This document shows positions 6,627 to 7,455 of a stretch of DNA of 7,455 bases, in pieces. The notes under the pieces are model-generated. The model ran no database searches. It had not been told where the DNA came from and was given only the letters and a program-made list of their open reading frames with translations. The stretch lies in the NCBI GenBank assembly GCA_023416335.1, contig JAEZHY010000273.1, forward strand, positions 1 to 7,455, written 5' to 3'. The DNA comes from Pseudomonadota bacterium. Lineage in GTDB: Bacteria > Desulfobacterota > Syntrophobacteria > Syntrophobacterales > Syntrophobacteraceae. Position numbers and translations under genes: made by a program. How positions within the stretch are numbered: the first letter of the stretch is position 1; every line of letters begins with the position of its first letter.

Positions 6627-6896
6627 TGACCCCGTCGCGGTTAGGCCAAATATTTTGGACGTATAATATCGATCTCCCGGAGACTCGCCGTTTTGCCTTT
6701 TGCGCTCACGCGCACGGACACCAGTCGGTGCCGGTCCTTCTTGTTTTCAGGCAGCCCGGCATAAAAGCGAAGTCGGTGACCGGCGGACAAATAGCACAAA
6801 TTTGACGGCTGCGCGTATCGCTTGGGTGGCCGTAATTGTTCCCGGGTGCGAAGCGCAGAGGCTGCGATAGGGTTGCCCTGAGAGGCACAGCACGTA

Positions 6897-6919
6897 CCGG
6901 ATACTATCCGGCCTGCCGG
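6897..6919. repeat. two overlapping short palindromes
   Basis: CCGGATACTATCCGG (6897-6911) is a perfect 7+1+7 palindrome. Its last CCGG is the first arm of CCGG-CCTG-CCGG (6908-6919). They sit next to the longer hairpin at 6925-6950, giving a REP-like cluster of palindromes. Confidence 0.5.
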
Positions 6920-6924
6920 GGCGG

Positions 6925-6950
6925 GGTTCCCAAGGCAGACCTTGGGAACC
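6925..6950. repeat. perfect 11-bp stem, 4-nt loop hairpin
   Basis: GGTTCCCAAGG, loop CAGA, CCTTGGGAACC. The stem is perfect and very stable. No T-run follows on either strand, so a classical intrinsic terminator is unlikely, though it lies between two convergent genes and could still slow polymerase or protect 3' ends. Hairpins built on TTCCCAAG/CTTGGGAA occur as dispersed palindromic repeats in various bacterial genomes. That is from general knowledge, and copy number cannot be judged from this window. Confidence 0.6.
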
Positions 6951-6964
6951 AGCGGCGTATTTCC

Positions 6965-6980
6965 TTAAAGCAACAACATT
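6965..6980 (-). repeat. right terminal inverted repeat of the candidate element
   Basis: TTAAAGCAACAACATT is the inverted partner of 6611-6626 (15 of 16), directly followed by the second 13-bp direct repeat. Confidence 0.65.
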
Positions 6981-6993
6981 GCGGCTAAGGGTC
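6981..6993 (+). repeat. right copy of 13-bp direct repeat (putative target-site duplication)
   Basis: GCGGCTAAGGGTC, identical to 6598-6610. It lies only 10 nt beyond the stop codon of the minus-strand glycosyltransferase, so the insertion sits just downstream of that gene and did not break it. Confidence 0.7.
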
Positions 6994-7003
6994 GGGAGAT
7001 TTT

Positions 7004-7455
7004 CTATTCCGATGGGTGGGCCAGCTTATCGTACAGCTTCACAAGAGGCTTGGCCGTCTTATAGACAGGATAGCCGGCAAAGAACCTGATCGGCGGCATA
7101 TGATTGCCGATTCTCGCCAGGGCCTCGCGTCTGTCGATGATGCCCTTCTTTTTCAGCTTCCAGAAGTGGTAGAGCGTATCCAGCCTCCAGTACCACCTGG
7201 TCAGCCGCCATGCGCCTATATAGGGTTTCTCGGAATAATCCCGCAAAAGAAGAAAGTAATCGTCCAGGTATCTGAGGTTTTTGATGTTGTCCACCGTCTT
7301 CTGCTCGGAGTGCACACGAAACGAGCAGAGAGGATGCGCAAAGAATGCAAACTTCCCCTGCTCCAGCAGGTGAAACCACATCTCCATATCGATTACCTGT
7401 TGGTACTCTCCGTTGAACCCCCGCGCGGCCTGGGCTTTTCTGAACATGACCACGG
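7004..7455 (-). CDS. GT2 family glycosyltransferase, C-terminal part (5' end beyond right edge)
   Basis: The frame is open from the right edge to TAG at 7006-7004, giving about 150 residues of a minus-strand gene. It begins at VMFRKAQAARGF and contains IDMEMWFHLLEQGKF, PLCSFRVHS and, near the end, IRFFAGYPVYKTAKPLVKL. These align without large gaps to residues 166 onward of the 1845-2792 glycosyltransferase (VDMEFWFHLLEQGGF, PLVAFREHG, IRFLLGYPIYKICKPFIKL). It is therefore the acceptor half and C-terminal extension of the same GT2 subfamily; the nucleotide-sugar-binding half is outside the window. The GTG at 7453 is internal, not a start: the family needs roughly 160 more residues upstream. 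It converges on the TA module across the candidate mobile element and shows that the glycan locus continues to the right on the other strand. Confidence 0.85.
   Translation of the reverse strand, partial: VVMFRKAQAARGFNGEYQQVIDMEMWFHLLEQGKFAFFAHPLCSFRVHSEQKTVDNIKNLRYLDDYFLLLRDYSEKPYIGAWRLTRWYWRLDTLYHFWKLKKKGIIDRREALARIGNHMPPIRFFAGYPVYKTAKPLVKLYDKLAHPSE

Larger units (their letters stand above)
6611..6980. mobile_element. candidate MITE or decayed insertion sequence, 370 bp
   Basis: The segment is bounded by 16-bp inverted repeats, AATGCTGTTGCTTTAA (6611-6626) and TTAAAGCAACAACATT (6965-6980), matching at 15 of 16 positions. They are flanked outside by the perfect 13-bp direct repeat GCGGCTAAGGGTC. 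Terminal inverted repeats plus a target duplication are the hallmark of DDE transposition. A duplication of 11-13 bp is known for the IS4 group, so that is the best guess for the mobilising transposase, but no transposase motif is visible inside. It therefore looks like a non-autonomous element or an internally deleted relic. Removing it with one direct repeat restores a continuous sequence across 6597/6981. It accounts for most of the gene-free stretch 6537-7003. I see nothing recognisable in 6537-6597. Confidence 0.6.

Noticed and set aside
6662..6667. TATAAT on the plus strand inside the element
   Set aside because: No acceptable -35 at 15-19 bp and no plus-strand gene downstream.
6723..6783. 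Near-direct repeat AGTCGGTG(A)CCGG at 6723-6734 and 6771-6783
   Set aside because: Only two short imperfect copies; no array structure, so neither a CRISPR nor an iteron set.
6706..6888. 60-codon minus-strand frame inside the candidate element
   Set aside because: No ribosome site or domain. It overlaps another, longer open frame, and neither shows convincing coding evidence.

Overview
The window is a piece of a surface-polysaccharide locus from a Gram-negative bacterium. It carries an MsbA-type lipid flippase, several GT2 glycosyltransferases of the kind found in O-antigen, LPS-core and capsule clusters, and a methyltransferase. The DNA is moderately GC-rich, with mixed codon use and TTG and GTG starts. 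This would suit a proteobacterium or a member of the Desulfobacterota, but the sequence alone does not settle the lineage.

Layout. Positions 2-5832 are a plus-strand run. It holds the 3' part of an MsbA-like ABC exporter (2-973), a rhamnosyltransferase-like GT2 (954-1835), a second GT2 (1845-2792), a SAM-dependent methyltransferase (2823-3791) and a 621-residue protein with two GT2 domains (3967-5832). The first four genes overlap or lie at most 30 nt apart. A 175-nt gap precedes the fifth. Inferred role: the transferases and methyltransferase build and decorate a lipid-linked glycan, and the exporter flips the lipid or lipid-linked product across the inner membrane. The actual sugars cannot be read from sequence.

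Positions 5841-6536 are a self-contained toxin-antitoxin module in HigBA order: a RelE/HigB-like toxin (Gp49 type) followed by an overlapping helix-turn-helix antitoxin. A promoter with 17-bp spacing and an extended -10 lies just upstream, with a perfect 6-bp inverted repeat in its spacer as the likely autoregulatory operator. The predicted transcript start falls inside the Shine-Dalgarno sequence, so the leader would be very short.

Positions 6537-7003 have no recognised gene. They contain what looks like a small non-autonomous or decayed transposable element, 6611-6980 (370 bp). It has 16-bp terminal inverted repeats matching at 15 of 16 positions, flanked by a perfect 13-bp direct repeat that looks like a target-site duplication. 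Inside its right end is a cluster of palindromes, including a perfect 11-bp stem with a 4-nt loop, and a 107-codon minus-strand frame that has no ATG or GTG start near its beginning.

Positions 7004-7455 are the 3' part of a minus-strand GT2 gene that enters from the right edge. It is a diverged paralogue of the 1845-2792 glycosyltransferase. The polysaccharide locus therefore continues beyond the TA module and the element, in the opposite orientation. I see no clear sign of a completely new multi-gene system. The most noteworthy signals are the small mobile element, the compact TA promoter, and the degenerate second GT domain in the 621-residue protein.
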